Assembly: GCA_024275575.1 (NCBI GenBank)
Contig: JAJRYV010000009.1
Span: 1 to 64,000 of the forward strand
DNA length: 64,000 nt
Origin: a bacterium
GTDB taxonomy: Bacteria > Zhuqueibacterota > Zhuqueibacteria > Zhuqueibacterales > Geothermadaptataceae
Direction of reading: 5' to 3'
Shown here: piece by piece, positions 27,464 through 36,084 of the stretch
Layout of the letters: the number at the start of each line of letters is the position of its first letter
Position numbering within the stretch: position 1 is the stretch's first letter
Position numbers and translations under genes: made by a program
The notes under the pieces: generated by a model
The model's input: only the letters and a program-made list of their open reading frames with translations
Told to the model about the DNA's origin: nothing
The model's database searches: none

Positions 27464-28681
27464 TTGGAAGAGATAATTCAACACCTGACGCCGCTTTTGA
27501 AAGAGATCAGCGGTTACATTTATCCCAATGAAATCGAGCTGCACTGGAGCCTTCTCGTTGTTATTTATCCCTATCTGACCGGACTGGTCGCCGGCGCTTT
27601 TATTCTGGCCTCGCTGGTTAAAGTCTTTAATGTCGAAGCCTTGCGTCCGGTTTATCGTATCGCATTGCTGACGGCGCTGGCTTTCATGCTGGTGGCGCCG
27701 CTTTCGCTTCTCGCTCACCTGGGGCATCCGGACAGATCGTTTGAGATTTTTCTGACCCCGAATGTCACCTCGGCCATGGCGATGTTCGGCTTTGTCTATT
27801 TATGGTACCTGATGGCCGTGCTGTTTCTGGAAATCTGGTTTGATTACCGCCGTGATTTCATTAAATGGGGGCAGGAAGGCAAAGGGCTGAAAAAATGGTT
27901 CTATAAATTCCTCTCTCTTTTTTCAAAAGATGTTTCCCCGAAAGCGCTTGCGTTCGATGATAAAGCAGAAAGGGTGATCACGATTCTTGGAATCCCCTCA
28001 GCATTTTTGCTGCATGGTTACGTGGGTTTTATTTTCGGCTCGGTCAAAGCCAACCCTTTCTGGTCGAGTGTACTCATGCCCATCGTTTTCCTCTTCTCGG
28101 CGATCGTCTCGGGCATTGCCCTGGTTTTGCTGATTTATATGATCATCACGCCGTTTCGCTATAAACAAATCGATGAAAAATGCCTCGATACTCTCGCCAG
28201 CTTTCTCTTTTACGCGATGATCATCGATTTCTCCCTGGAAATCCTCGACTTTATTCACCGTATTTATGAGTCGGAGGAATCGATTCATATCCTTTCGCAG
28301 CTGGTCGCCGGTAAATTGTTTTTCAGCCTGATCATCGTACAGTTGATCATCGGCATGATTATACCGCTGGCGACTATTGCGGCAGTAAAAGCATTCAATA
28401 CTCCGGCGGAACTGAAACGTCTGCTCTATTTTCTTTCAGCCCTTTTAGTGCAGGTCGGCATCTTTTTTACCCGCTGGAATGTCGTCATCGGCGGCCAGCT
28501 TTTCTCCAAGAGCTTCCGCGGTCTGACGGCGTACAAAATGACGTTTTTGGGCATCGAAGGTTTGCTGATGTCCATCGGCATGCTGGTTTTGCCGTTTTTA
28601 ATTTTGTATGTGCTATTCAAATTATTACCCCCGTGGAAGGATGCGCCGCCAGCGGCTGAAATCCCTGCTGAAGCGACATAA
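27464..28681 (+). CDS. nrfD: NrfD/PsrC-type quinone-interacting membrane subunit
   Basis: A 405-residue polytopic protein of the NrfD/PsrC family with about eight to ten membrane helices. The N-terminal WSLLVVIYPYLTGLVAGAF, then LAHLGHPDRSFEIF and FFTRWNVVIGGQ, are typical quinone-site and helix motifs. It starts at TTG 27464, directly after the stop of the Fe-S gene, with GGAGG eight bases upstream. The expected role is quinol oxidation (or quinone reduction) coupled to the Fe-S protein and octaheme cytochrome. The missing terminal reductase or oxidase must be encoded elsewhere. Confidence 0.92.
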   Translation: MEEIIQHLTPLLKEISGYIYPNEIELHWSLLVVIYPYLTGLVAGAFILASLVKVFNVEALRPVYRIALLTALAFMLVAPLSLLAHLGHPDRSFEIFLTPNVTSAMAMFGFVYLWYLMAVLFLEIWFDYRRDFIKWGQEGKGLKKWFYKFLSLFSKDVSPKALAFDDKAERVITILGIPSAFLLHGYVGFIFGSVKANPFWSSVLMPIVFLFSAIVSGIALVLLIYMIITPFRYKQIDEKCLDTLASFLFYAMIIDFSLEILDFIHRIYESEESIHILSQLVAGKLFFSLIIVQLIIGMIIPLATIAAVKAFNTPAELKRLLYFLSALLVQVGIFFTRWNVVIGGQLFSKSFRGLTAYKMTFLGIEGLLMSIGMLVLPFLILYVLFKLLPPWKDAPPAAEIPAEAT

Positions 28682-28717
28682 ATTTCGTGTCTGCTCAGCG
28701 TGCGCGAGAGAAGCGTT

Positions 28718-28803
28718 CCCTGAGCTTGCCGAAGCGATGTCCTGAGCTTGCGAAGGAAGGCACGTTTCGGACAAGTGAGAAGATATCCGCTTCGGCAAGC
28801 TCG
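28718..28803. repeat. CCTGAGCTTGCCGAAGCG-type inverted repeat element
   Basis: CCCTGAGCTTGCCGAAGC at 28718-28735 is followed by a shortened direct copy, CCTGAGCTTGCGAAGG, at 28741-28756, and by an inverted copy, CGCTTCGGCAAGCTCG, at 28788-28803. The outer copies can pair into a long hairpin. A related word, CCCCTTCGGCAGGCTCAGGG, is at 46821-46840. Confidence 0.8.
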
Positions 28804-28952
28804 TCTACCCTTGTGTGCTGAACGTATACCATAAATCTGCAATAAAGCTGATTGTGCCCCCCAATCTCCGGCGCAATCGGCTGCTTCACTCTGCTGTTTT
28901 TTTTCCTCCTGCATAGTATTACTGAGCCTGCTTGTGAAATCCTCACCGGTTT

Positions 28953-29030
28953 TACGCAAAGCCGCAAAGCACGCAAAGAAAAGTCAATCTTTCTTTGTGC
29001 ATTTCAGTGTTTGCGCCTCTTTGCGTGAGG
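28953..29030. repeat. GCAAAG-rich inverted repeat element
   Basis: ACGCAAAGCCGCAAAGCACG (28953 on) with a further GCAAAG faces a pyrimidine arm CTTTCTTTGTGC..TTTGCGCCTCTTTGCGT ending at about 29027. The arms are made of repeated GCAAAG/CTTTGC words and can fold into a large imperfect hairpin. Elements like this occur as dispersed repeats in many environmental genomes; its function is unknown. Confidence 0.7.
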
Positions 29031-29363
29031 AAAAATTATGGTTTTATCTATTATTAGTTTTATTCTTACATGGCAAAACTACCCTTGTTTTTAAAAGAGT
29101 AACAGGTGATTTATTGTTTCCGGTCATAATTTTCGGGGACTCTCAGTTAAAACTCAAACAACTGCAGCGAAAACCCCTTCCCTGAGAATCCGTTCAATCC
29201 GCAAAATCGGTGTCCCCATGCTTCTGAAAAGCGAACACGGGGCAGGATGTTTTTTTTTGTCTTCCGGCCACCTCAAAATTGATTTTGTAAAAATAATTGT
29301 TAATTTAGCAAATCATGTAAAAACTACCCTGCCGCAAATCGTATAAACTCGGAGTGTTGTTCA

Positions 29364-30041
29364 ATGTTGAAAAAATTAAGTATAAGTTTGTTTGTCATGT
29401 TATTCATCGTAGCTCCTGGCGGGCTCATTGCTCAGGAAAAAAAGACCGATCTGGCGCCAATCAAAATCGACCTGCCAAAACCGATGTTTGTCGGAACGCC
29501 ACAGAATATGCAAGTGCCAAACCTCGAAAAACCGCTGGGCAAACCGCGCCCGCCTTTTCTTGCGCCGGTGGGCACTAAAAATCTTGTGCTCGGGCAGGTA
29601 CCGGCGAGCACCGATGATATGCCGATCATCGGCGAACTGGAGATGATCACCGACGGCGACAAGGAAGCGCCGGAAGGGCATTTTGTCGAACTCGGTCCGT
29701 TTTTGCAGTACCTGACGTTCGACCTGGGGCAACCCTGTAACATCTATGCCGTTCTCATCTGGCATTTTCATAAACAGGCCCGTGTCTATTTTGATGTTAT
29801 CGTGCAGGTCGCTGATGACAAAGATTTCACTCAGAATGTGCGCACTATTTTCAATAATGACCACGACAATTCAGCCGGACTCGGTGTCGGTAAAGACTGG
29901 CATTATGTTGAAACTTCAGAAGGCAAACTCATCGATGCTGCCGGCGTGATCGTTCGATATGTGCGCATTTATTCCAACGGCAACACCAATAATGACATGA
30001 ATCATTACGCAGAAGTGGCGATTTACGGCACACCGAAATAA
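29364..30041 (+). CDS. Secreted discoidin-like (F5/8 type C-like) protein
   Basis: A 225-residue exported protein with a signal peptide ending near LIAQ, a proline-rich linker (residues 32-75) and a C-terminal beta-sandwich (about 95-222) whose strands (FVELGPFLQYLTFDLGQP, VYFDVIVQVADD, VRYVRIYSNG) look like a galactose-binding/discoidin fold. No catalytic residues are evident, so carbohydrate or surface binding is the likely role. Its stop overlaps the next start by one base (TAATG), so it is translationally coupled to the membrane glycosyltransferase gene and probably works with it. Confidence 0.68.
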   Translation: MLKKLSISLFVMLFIVAPGGLIAQEKKTDLAPIKIDLPKPMFVGTPQNMQVPNLEKPLGKPRPPFLAPVGTKNLVLGQVPASTDDMPIIGELEMITDGDKEAPEGHFVELGPFLQYLTFDLGQPCNIYAVLIWHFHKQARVYFDVIVQVADDKDFTQNVRTIFNNDHDNSAGLGVGKDWHYVETSEGKLIDAAGVIVRYVRIYSNGNTNNDMNHYAEVAIYGTPK

Positions 30042-31618
30042 TGCGCTCATCTATCGTTATTTTCGGGGGGATACCACTGCTGTTATGCCTGGCTTTGTGG
30101 CTGCGGGTCGCTCATCTCGGTTCGCGGCCCATGCATACCGACGAAGCTGTGCACGCCATCAAGTTTGGCATGTTGCTGGAAAAAGGGCAATATTTTTACG
30201 ACGCTAACGAATATCACGGCCCCACGCTGAACTATTTCACTCTGTTTCCCGCCTGGCTGCAAAAGCAAACATTTCTTCACGATACCGATGAATTTACCCT
30301 GAGAATCGTACCGGCAGTTTTCGGTTTTTTGCTCTGTGCCGGTCTGCTTTTGTTGCGGGGAGTGCTGGGGCAAACGGCTGTTTTATCAGGCTCATTTTTG
30401 ACCGCGATTTCACCGGCGATGGTTTTTTACAGCCGCTATTATATTCAGGAAATGCTGCTGGTTGCATTCACATTTGTTGTGATGCTGTGCGGCTATTTTC
30501 TCCTGCGTACGAAAAAACTGCCTTGGGCTGCAGCCCTGGGAATTGCTCTGGGGCTGATGCACGCAACAAAAGAAACATGGATTATCGCCGCGGCCTGCAT
30601 GTTGTTTTCGCTGTTTGTTGTTGCCTGTTTGGAGAAATTGTGGATCGAGAAATATGAGCTGCTTTTTATTGCCAAAGCCGGCGGCATTGCAATCGCTTTT
30701 TTCCTGCTGATTTCAGCCATGTTTTTCTCTTCTTTCGGTGAAAATCCTGCGGGACTTCATGAAGCGATCACAACCTACACAACATATTTCAAGCGTGCTG
30801 CCGGCGATACGAAACATGTGCAACCGTGGTTTTATTATGGACACATTCTGACATTTTTTCAGCAGGGTGAGGGGCCGGTTTGGAGTGAAGTTGTCATTCT
30901 CCTGCTGGCATCGGTTGGTATGGCCCAGGCATTTAAACATCGGAAATATGATTTGCCTGGCCGCATATTTATCAGGTTTTTATCGATTTATGCCTTGCTG
31001 ATGTTCGCAATTTATAGCGCGATCCCTTACAAAACACCGTGGAATCTTCTCGGGTTTCATAGTGTTTTTATCATGCTTGCCGGTGCGGGTGTGGCTGCTG
31101 TTTTTAAATTCCGCTGGGTAAAACGCCGGGTTTGGTTTTATACCATTTTTTTCTGCATCGCTTCGGTGCATCTTTTTCGGCAGGCCTGGCTGGCGAATTC
31201 TACTTATGCCGCACATCCGGCCAATCCCTATGTTTATGGCCACAGTCATCCCGATGTTTTGAAAATGAAAAAACAGATCGATTCATTTGTTGCTGTTTTT
31301 CCGGAGAACAGAGATTATTATATCCAGGTCATCTGCAGTGGCGGGGATTACTGGCCGCTGCCGTGGTATTTGCGCGATTATTCACAAATCGGTTGGTGGA
31401 ACGATGTACCTGATAGCGGTCAGACTGCAGCGCTGCTCATCTTTTCCCCTGACCTGGAAGGCAAGATAACCCGTAAATTGTACCAGCAGGCGCCTCCCGG
31501 AAAACGGTTTCTTTATGTTCGCTTTTTTGATGAGCGGCTCTTTCTGCGTTCAGGGGTCGAATTGCTCGCTTACGTGCGCAAACGGGAATGGGATATTTTG
31601 CAGCGCAGGGGAAATTAA
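30041..31618 (+). CDS. Agl23-like (TIGR03663-type) membrane glycosyltransferase
   Basis: A 525-residue polytopic membrane protein of the GT-C/ArnT-like superfamily. The first periplasmic loop has the motif PMHTDEAVHA (about residues 30-39) with the acidic pair expected for a metal or lipid-phosphate-sugar site, and YHGPTLNYF follows; both are typical of the TIGR03663/Agl23 flippase-associated group. About eleven hydrophobic segments come before a soluble C-terminal domain (from about 400). It may move a sugar from a polyprenyl carrier to a periplasmic acceptor. The coupled upstream discoidin-like protein is a candidate partner or acceptor. Confidence 0.78.
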   Translation: MRSSIVIFGGIPLLLCLALWLRVAHLGSRPMHTDEAVHAIKFGMLLEKGQYFYDANEYHGPTLNYFTLFPAWLQKQTFLHDTDEFTLRIVPAVFGFLLCAGLLLLRGVLGQTAVLSGSFLTAISPAMVFYSRYYIQEMLLVAFTFVVMLCGYFLLRTKKLPWAAALGIALGLMHATKETWIIAAACMLFSLFVVACLEKLWIEKYELLFIAKAGGIAIAFFLLISAMFFSSFGENPAGLHEAITTYTTYFKRAAGDTKHVQPWFYYGHILTFFQQGEGPVWSEVVILLLASVGMAQAFKHRKYDLPGRIFIRFLSIYALLMFAIYSAIPYKTPWNLLGFHSVFIMLAGAGVAAVFKFRWVKRRVWFYTIFFCIASVHLFRQAWLANSTYAAHPANPYVYGHSHPDVLKMKKQIDSFVAVFPENRDYYIQVICSGGDYWPLPWYLRDYSQIGWWNDVPDSGQTAALLIFSPDLEGKITRKLYQQAPPGKRFLYVRFFDERLFLRSGVELLAYVRKREWDILQRRGN

Positions 31619-31754
31619 AAACCAGGTTTTAAACTTTTTGTTCGATCTGTAATTTTTTTTTGTATATTTGATTGTCGAATTGCTTCCTGCCACGCACAAC
31701 ACCAGTTTTTACCCCGCAAAATAATGGATTTCGGAATGGAGGAACCGGGTTTTT

Positions 31755-32369
31755 ATGCCAAAACGGAGCGTGACATTATTATTCTTGCTGGTGATGACTT
31801 TTGCCGGATGCAGTTGTGATAAAACGTTGCGAAAACCGGAAGCCCGCCCCTGTAGAGTCATGATTCCACTTTCTCAGGATTTAATCGAGAAATATATCAC
31901 ATCAACCCTCGATGCCGATACTTTGCAGCAATTTTACAATCTGCGATTCCACCTCGAGAAAGAACTGATATTGAAGTTTTATACAGTTAAGGAAACCGGG
32001 CGCGTTATGGATGATCATCGTCTCAAGCTAAAGCAGGGCCATGATCTCAAAGAGCTTAACTTCCCGCCGCGTGTGCAGGGCCGGCTTGTGAATATGTATA
32101 AAAAGGATGATTTTCCCTGGGGAGAAGATTTGATTTTACAAGTGGAGTTCGACGAACCACTTGGTATGGTTTTAACTTTTGTTCCGGAAGGGAAATGGGG
32201 AACATTTGTCGTGGCTAAAAGCATGTTCTGGAAAAAAGTCATGGTCAATGGCGTCGAATACACATGTAGCTGGAGTTGCGATTCAAACCGTTTGCTGGTG
32301 CCCATCTGTTTGCTGGAGAAGTTCAATATCAACCGGCATGTGGCGCGTGGTTTTTATTTTCCACAATAA
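31755..32369 (+). CDS. Unknown lipoprotein
   Basis: A 204-residue predicted lipoprotein (TFAGC, Cys19) with no family I recognise. The mature part is about 185 residues, with a helical region (40-90) and a beta-rich end containing several Trp (KWGTF, MFWKKV, YTCSWSCD) and two Cys close together (about 170 and 174). GGAGG lies twelve bases upstream of the ATG. It converges with the hybrid histidine kinase gene, with a 25-base gap. Its place after the glycosyltransferase may be accidental, because a 136-base gap with a possible promoter lies between them. Confidence 0.65.
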   Translation: MPKRSVTLLFLLVMTFAGCSCDKTLRKPEARPCRVMIPLSQDLIEKYITSTLDADTLQQFYNLRFHLEKELILKFYTVKETGRVMDDHRLKLKQGHDLKELNFPPRVQGRLVNMYKKDDFPWGEDLILQVEFDEPLGMVLTFVPEGKWGTFVVAKSMFWKKVMVNGVEYTCSWSCDSNRLLVPICLLEKFNINRHVARGFYFPQ

Positions 32370-32394
32370 ACGAAAACCGGTGACGGAACAACGC

Positions 32395-35235
32395 TCAGCA
32401 ATCCACAACCTGATCGATGAGCTGCGACAAGGCATCGACGGTAAAGGGCTTTTGTAAAAAACCGGCGATTTTTTCACCTGCAAAATGTAGCGAAATTTCC
32501 ATTTCGCTGAATCCGCTTGTAAGGATCACCGGAATCGACCGGGTGTATTTTCGGATTTTTCGGATCACTTGTTTACCGTCCATTTTCGGCATCGTCATAT
32601 CGAGCAAAATGCAGCATAGATCAGCATGATTTTTATGCACCAGATCGATGGCCTCATCCCCGTTGATCGCTTCGATGATTGAATAGCCTTTGCGGGATAG
32701 GATTTTTCGCGCCATGTCGCGTACAATTTGTTCGTCATCGGCGACGAGAATAGTCCCCTCACCTTGCTTCAGCTTATTTTTTTTCACAATATATTCTTGC
32801 GTTTTGATACCCGGTCCCGGGGCCGGCGGGAAAAGGACCGTGAATGTAGAGCCTTGTCCGGGGGTGGATTCCACGATGATGCCGCCTTTGTGACCGCGCA
32901 TTATGCCTAAAACCGCCGATAACCCAAGTCCACGCCCGGTAAATTTAGTCGTAAAAAATGGATCGAAAAGCTTGGATACCGTCGTCGAATCCATGCCGCA
33001 ACCCGTATCCTGGACTTCAAGAAAAATATATTTCCCGGCTTTCAGTTTATTTCCGGCAGCATTTCCTTCGATGAATTTGCTGTCGAAAAAATGGTACCCT
33101 GTTGAAAGGATTACGACGCCCTCACGATCCTCCAAAGCATCCGAAGCATTGGTCAGTAAATTGAGAATAACTTGCCGTACCTGAGTGATGTCTGCGTGGA
33201 TATTCGGAATTGACTCAGTGAGATTTAAATTAATAATCGCCTTTTTTGAGCGCGAAGCTTCGAGCATTTGCACCATGTCCCGAAGCACGGTGGTCAAATT
33301 GAGATCGTCGATGATAAAATTGCCACGCCCCGAATAAGCGAGCATCTGTTTGCACAAATCTGCGGCACGGAAGGCCGCTTTTTCGATCTCTTTGACATTC
33401 TCATACATGAGCGAGTTTGCGTCCAGCTCACTCAAAACCATGTCCGCATTGCCGAGAACGGCGACGAGCAAATTATTGAAATCATGCGCGATGCCGCCGG
33501 CGAGAATACCGAGACTCTCGAGTTTTTGTGTATGCTGCATTTGCTGCTCGAGTTTGCGTTTCGCTTCAGCTTCCAGCTTTCTCCGGGTGATGTCGCGGCC
33601 GTTGAAGACGATGCCATTGACGCCGGGTTGGTCTAAAAGAATGGTCATCACTCCTTCGATGGTGCGAATATCTCCATTTTTGCATAAGACTTTGAGTTCA
33701 TCGATGTAAATGCTCTCATTATCCTGAAACTCAACCGCCCGTAATTTATTGACCGCTTTCCGGTGGTCTTGCCTGTCGACGATTTTATCGATCTGTGTAT
33801 TGAGCAATTCATCGACGGAATAACCAAAGCGTTGCAGAGAGGGGCTGGCATAAAGGCATTTGCCGTAGCGGCTGAGGATCAAAACCAGGTCTTGTACTTT
33901 TTCCGTCAGCGCCCGGAAGCGCAGCTCACGGAAGCGCAATTCTTCTTCTGCGCGTTTCTTCTGTAGCGCGAACGCGATATGTTGAGAAACGAATGTCAAA
34001 ACCTCGAGATCTTTTTTACTGTAGCAAAATTCGTCTTCGTAGCTCTGAACCGCAACAACCCCTTCGACGTTATTCACGATCGAAAAAGGCACCCCCATCC
34101 ACACCATAGGGTCATGGCCGACACGGTCGATTTTGCCTTCGTTAATCAGCTGCTCACGCTCGTCTTTACGCAATAACATCGCCTGCCCCTGGCGCCGGAC
34201 ATAATCGGTCATCGAAGTTTTCAAGATTTTGATGGGAAAGTTTGGTGCCGGGTCGTAATCGTCGATGAAATAGGGGAAGGTATAGGTATCCGACTGTGCT
34301 TCGTAAATTGAAGTGAAAAAATTGCGCGCATCCATCAACCGGCTGATCTCATGATGAATAATTCGCAGCAGGTCCGAAACATGGGCAGCAGTGGAGGCCG
34401 CTTGCGAAATATTAAAAAGCACGGATTGCAGAATTTCGCTTTGCTTCCTGCTGCTGATATCCCGAAAAAATACCTGGCTGGCTTCTTTACCCTGGTACAG
34501 CACTTTCGAGTTGATCACTTCGACATCGATCACGGTATCATCAAGGCGGATAAACTGGCCTTCCCGCAATGAATCGAAAAATTGTTTTTCCCGGTCTGTT
34601 TCAATGGATATGAGCTCCCAGGATGATGGATGAACAAAATCAAAAATCTTTTTGCCGATAAAATCTTCGGTTTTTTCACCCCCCAGGGTTTTGCAGGCCA
34701 GAGAGTTGACTGTCAGAATTGTGCCGTCACGGTGCAGTGCAAGCGGGAAAACCGAACTGCGGGCAATAAAGTTATCCAATCCTGCTTTTTCGAACGAGTC
34801 GGTGTGGCCCGGCTCCGCAGGGTGCGGTTTTCGCAGGATGCACGAGATTATCTCGCGGTAATTTTCCTGTAAACATTTGCTGCATTGAATGTGTGCAGGA
34901 TAGTATCCGCCGGTCGTTAGTGCTACTCGCGCTTGCACTGTCTGTATTCCCGGCAGCCTCAACAGTTTTCTCACCGAATGGAGAACTTTTTTTCGGTCTT
35001 GCGGGTGAATCGCTTTCAGGCTTTTTTTTAAAGTCAGGTTGCTGCCGGCAAATTGAAGAGCAGGTGATTCTGGTGAGGTTAACCAACGCATTTCATTGGT
35101 TTCCAGGTCGATTTCCCAGCCCAGAATTTCAGTGAATGCCTGGGGTGATGCGGCAAAAGCTGAATCAGAATACGGTGACTGAAGTTGGCAAAAATCGCCA
35201 AAGTCCTTTTGGTTGCGTCCTGCATCGATATTCAT
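32395..35235 (-). CDS. Soluble hybrid histidine kinase (PAS-PAS-GAF-PAS-HisKA-HATPase-REC)
   Basis: A 946-residue sensor without membrane segments. In order: a weak PAS-like domain (about 35-140), PAS (155-262), GAF (270-425), PAS (440-552), a coiled linker, HisKA with His584 in GIAHDFNN, HATPase_c with its N box near NASDA (696-700) and G boxes DTGCGM (743-748) and GRGLGLS (767-773), and a receiver domain with acidic pair DD (833-834), phosphoacceptor Asp879 and KPFT near the end. HDFNN-type kinases often work with separate regulators or by phosphorelay. Cysteines at 118, 121 and 132 in the first PAS region might sense redox or metal. No regulator gene is adjacent on the same strand. Confidence 0.9.
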   Translation of the reverse strand: MNIDAGRNQKDFGDFCQLQSPYSDSAFAASPQAFTEILGWEIDLETNEMRWLTSPESPALQFAGSNLTLKKSLKAIHPQDRKKVLHSVRKLLRLPGIQTVQARVALTTGGYYPAHIQCSKCLQENYREIISCILRKPHPAEPGHTDSFEKAGLDNFIARSSVFPLALHRDGTILTVNSLACKTLGGEKTEDFIGKKIFDFVHPSSWELISIETDREKQFFDSLREGQFIRLDDTVIDVEVINSKVLYQGKEASQVFFRDISSRKQSEILQSVLFNISQAASTAAHVSDLLRIIHHEISRLMDARNFFTSIYEAQSDTYTFPYFIDDYDPAPNFPIKILKTSMTDYVRRQGQAMLLRKDEREQLINEGKIDRVGHDPMVWMGVPFSIVNNVEGVVAVQSYEDEFCYSKKDLEVLTFVSQHIAFALQKKRAEEELRFRELRFRALTEKVQDLVLILSRYGKCLYASPSLQRFGYSVDELLNTQIDKIVDRQDHRKAVNKLRAVEFQDNESIYIDELKVLCKNGDIRTIEGVMTILLDQPGVNGIVFNGRDITRRKLEAEAKRKLEQQMQHTQKLESLGILAGGIAHDFNNLLVAVLGNADMVLSELDANSLMYENVKEIEKAAFRAADLCKQMLAYSGRGNFIIDDLNLTTVLRDMVQMLEASRSKKAIINLNLTESIPNIHADITQVRQVILNLLTNASDALEDREGVVILSTGYHFFDSKFIEGNAAGNKLKAGKYIFLEVQDTGCGMDSTTVSKLFDPFFTTKFTGRGLGLSAVLGIMRGHKGGIIVESTPGQGSTFTVLFPPAPGPGIKTQEYIVKKNKLKQGEGTILVADDEQIVRDMARKILSRKGYSIIEAINGDEAIDLVHKNHADLCCILLDMTMPKMDGKQVIRKIRKYTRSIPVILTSGFSEMEISLHFAGEKIAGFLQKPFTVDALSQLIDQVVDC

Positions 35236-35717
35236 TTTGTGGTCATACCATTTGAGTTCTAAATACAGCTGTTACATTTTTTGTTGATATCTGTGACAAA
35301 TGTTCAAAGGCGGCGGATGGTGCTTTGGAGGGGAATGTTTAATCGAATGTCCTTTAATTAAAATAATTTTTCCGGAAATGCCAAATAAAATCGGTCTTTG
35401 TCTATCCTTCTTATTCTGCAGAGATTAAATACCACTGTTTTTGCAATATCGACCACATTTTATTATGAAGATTAACGAAAGGTTTTCGTCAGAGAATGGC
35501 GCCGGCAACGCTCCGGCTTGCTTGGAGATTGTCTGCATGTTTTTATTAAAAATATAGGGTTAATGCCAGCCAGTAGTTCGTGCGGGTACAACTAACTATT
35601 CGAATTAGTATAACTGCAAAAGGGGTCATTTCAGCAAAAATACCTCAATCTTTTAATAAAAAAGAATAAGGATTTTTAGCCTGCATTATTCGTGAATTGA
35701 TAATATTTAAATCTGCA

Positions 35718-35758
35718 TTTTTTATATAAGCTTAAGAATACTGCGCTAGCTGGATACC
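35718..35758 (+). repeat. Short dispersed repeat, copy 1 (CTTAAGAAT..CTG..GGATACC)
   Basis: It shares TTTTTAT, CTTAAGAAT, CTG and GGATACC in the same order with 56863-56902. Both copies sit in intergenic DNA beside hairpins. Identity is only moderate and has a small gap. Confidence 0.45.
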
Positions 35759-35763
35759 CAGCC

Positions 35764-35820
35764 CGGAGTGCAGCCCCTTTATGGGCTGCAACTCACATGG
35801 CATAAAGGCAATGCACTCCG
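35764..35820. other. Two mutually exclusive hairpins (possible RNA switch or terminator/antiterminator)
   Basis: TGCAGCCC (35769-35776) pairs perfectly with GGGCTGCA (35783-35790). CGGAGTGCA (35764-35772) also pairs perfectly with TGCACTCCG (35812-35820). The two left arms share 35769-35772, so only one stem can form fully. No poly-T tract follows. Confidence 0.5.
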
Positions 35821-36084
35821 AAGACAAACCAAGTTTATAAATAGAGCAGGTTTGGGTGATTTTTCAATTAAACGAAGCTATGTGTGAGGAAAAGCTGCAG
35901 CCCGGAAGAATAGAATATCTCAATACAGACGAGAGATGGATTCAGGCCTTTGGGTATTTGACCAACTTGCCGATAAAAGTTTAGGATTAATTCCGACGTA
36001 TATGACTAGTCGGAGATTGAGATTGTACGTCTGTGATAATTCTCTAATCTGTACAATAATTGCGCTATGACCTGGAGTGGTTAA

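Larger units (their letters stand above)
28682..29363. other. 682-bp intergenic region carrying two kinds of inverted repeat
   Basis: No convincing gene is seen; the open frames here are overlaps of the repeats. It contains the CTGAGCTTGCCGAAG element (28718-28803) and the GCAAAG element (28953-29030), then AT-rich DNA that probably holds the promoter of the operon starting at 29364. Confidence 0.55.
35236..36084. other. 849-bp intergenic region between divergent kinases
   Basis: No gene is seen. The gap must hold promoters for the hybrid kinase (minus) and the kinase/HDOD operon (plus). It contains the competing hairpins at 35764-35820 and a short element at 35718-35758 shared with 56863-56902. 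The remainder is AT-rich. Confidence 0.5.

Noticed and set aside
26804-27727. 307-codon open frame on the minus strand across the Fe-S and NrfD genes
   Set aside because: It is antisense to two clear genes with conserved cysteine motifs and shows no recognisable domain.
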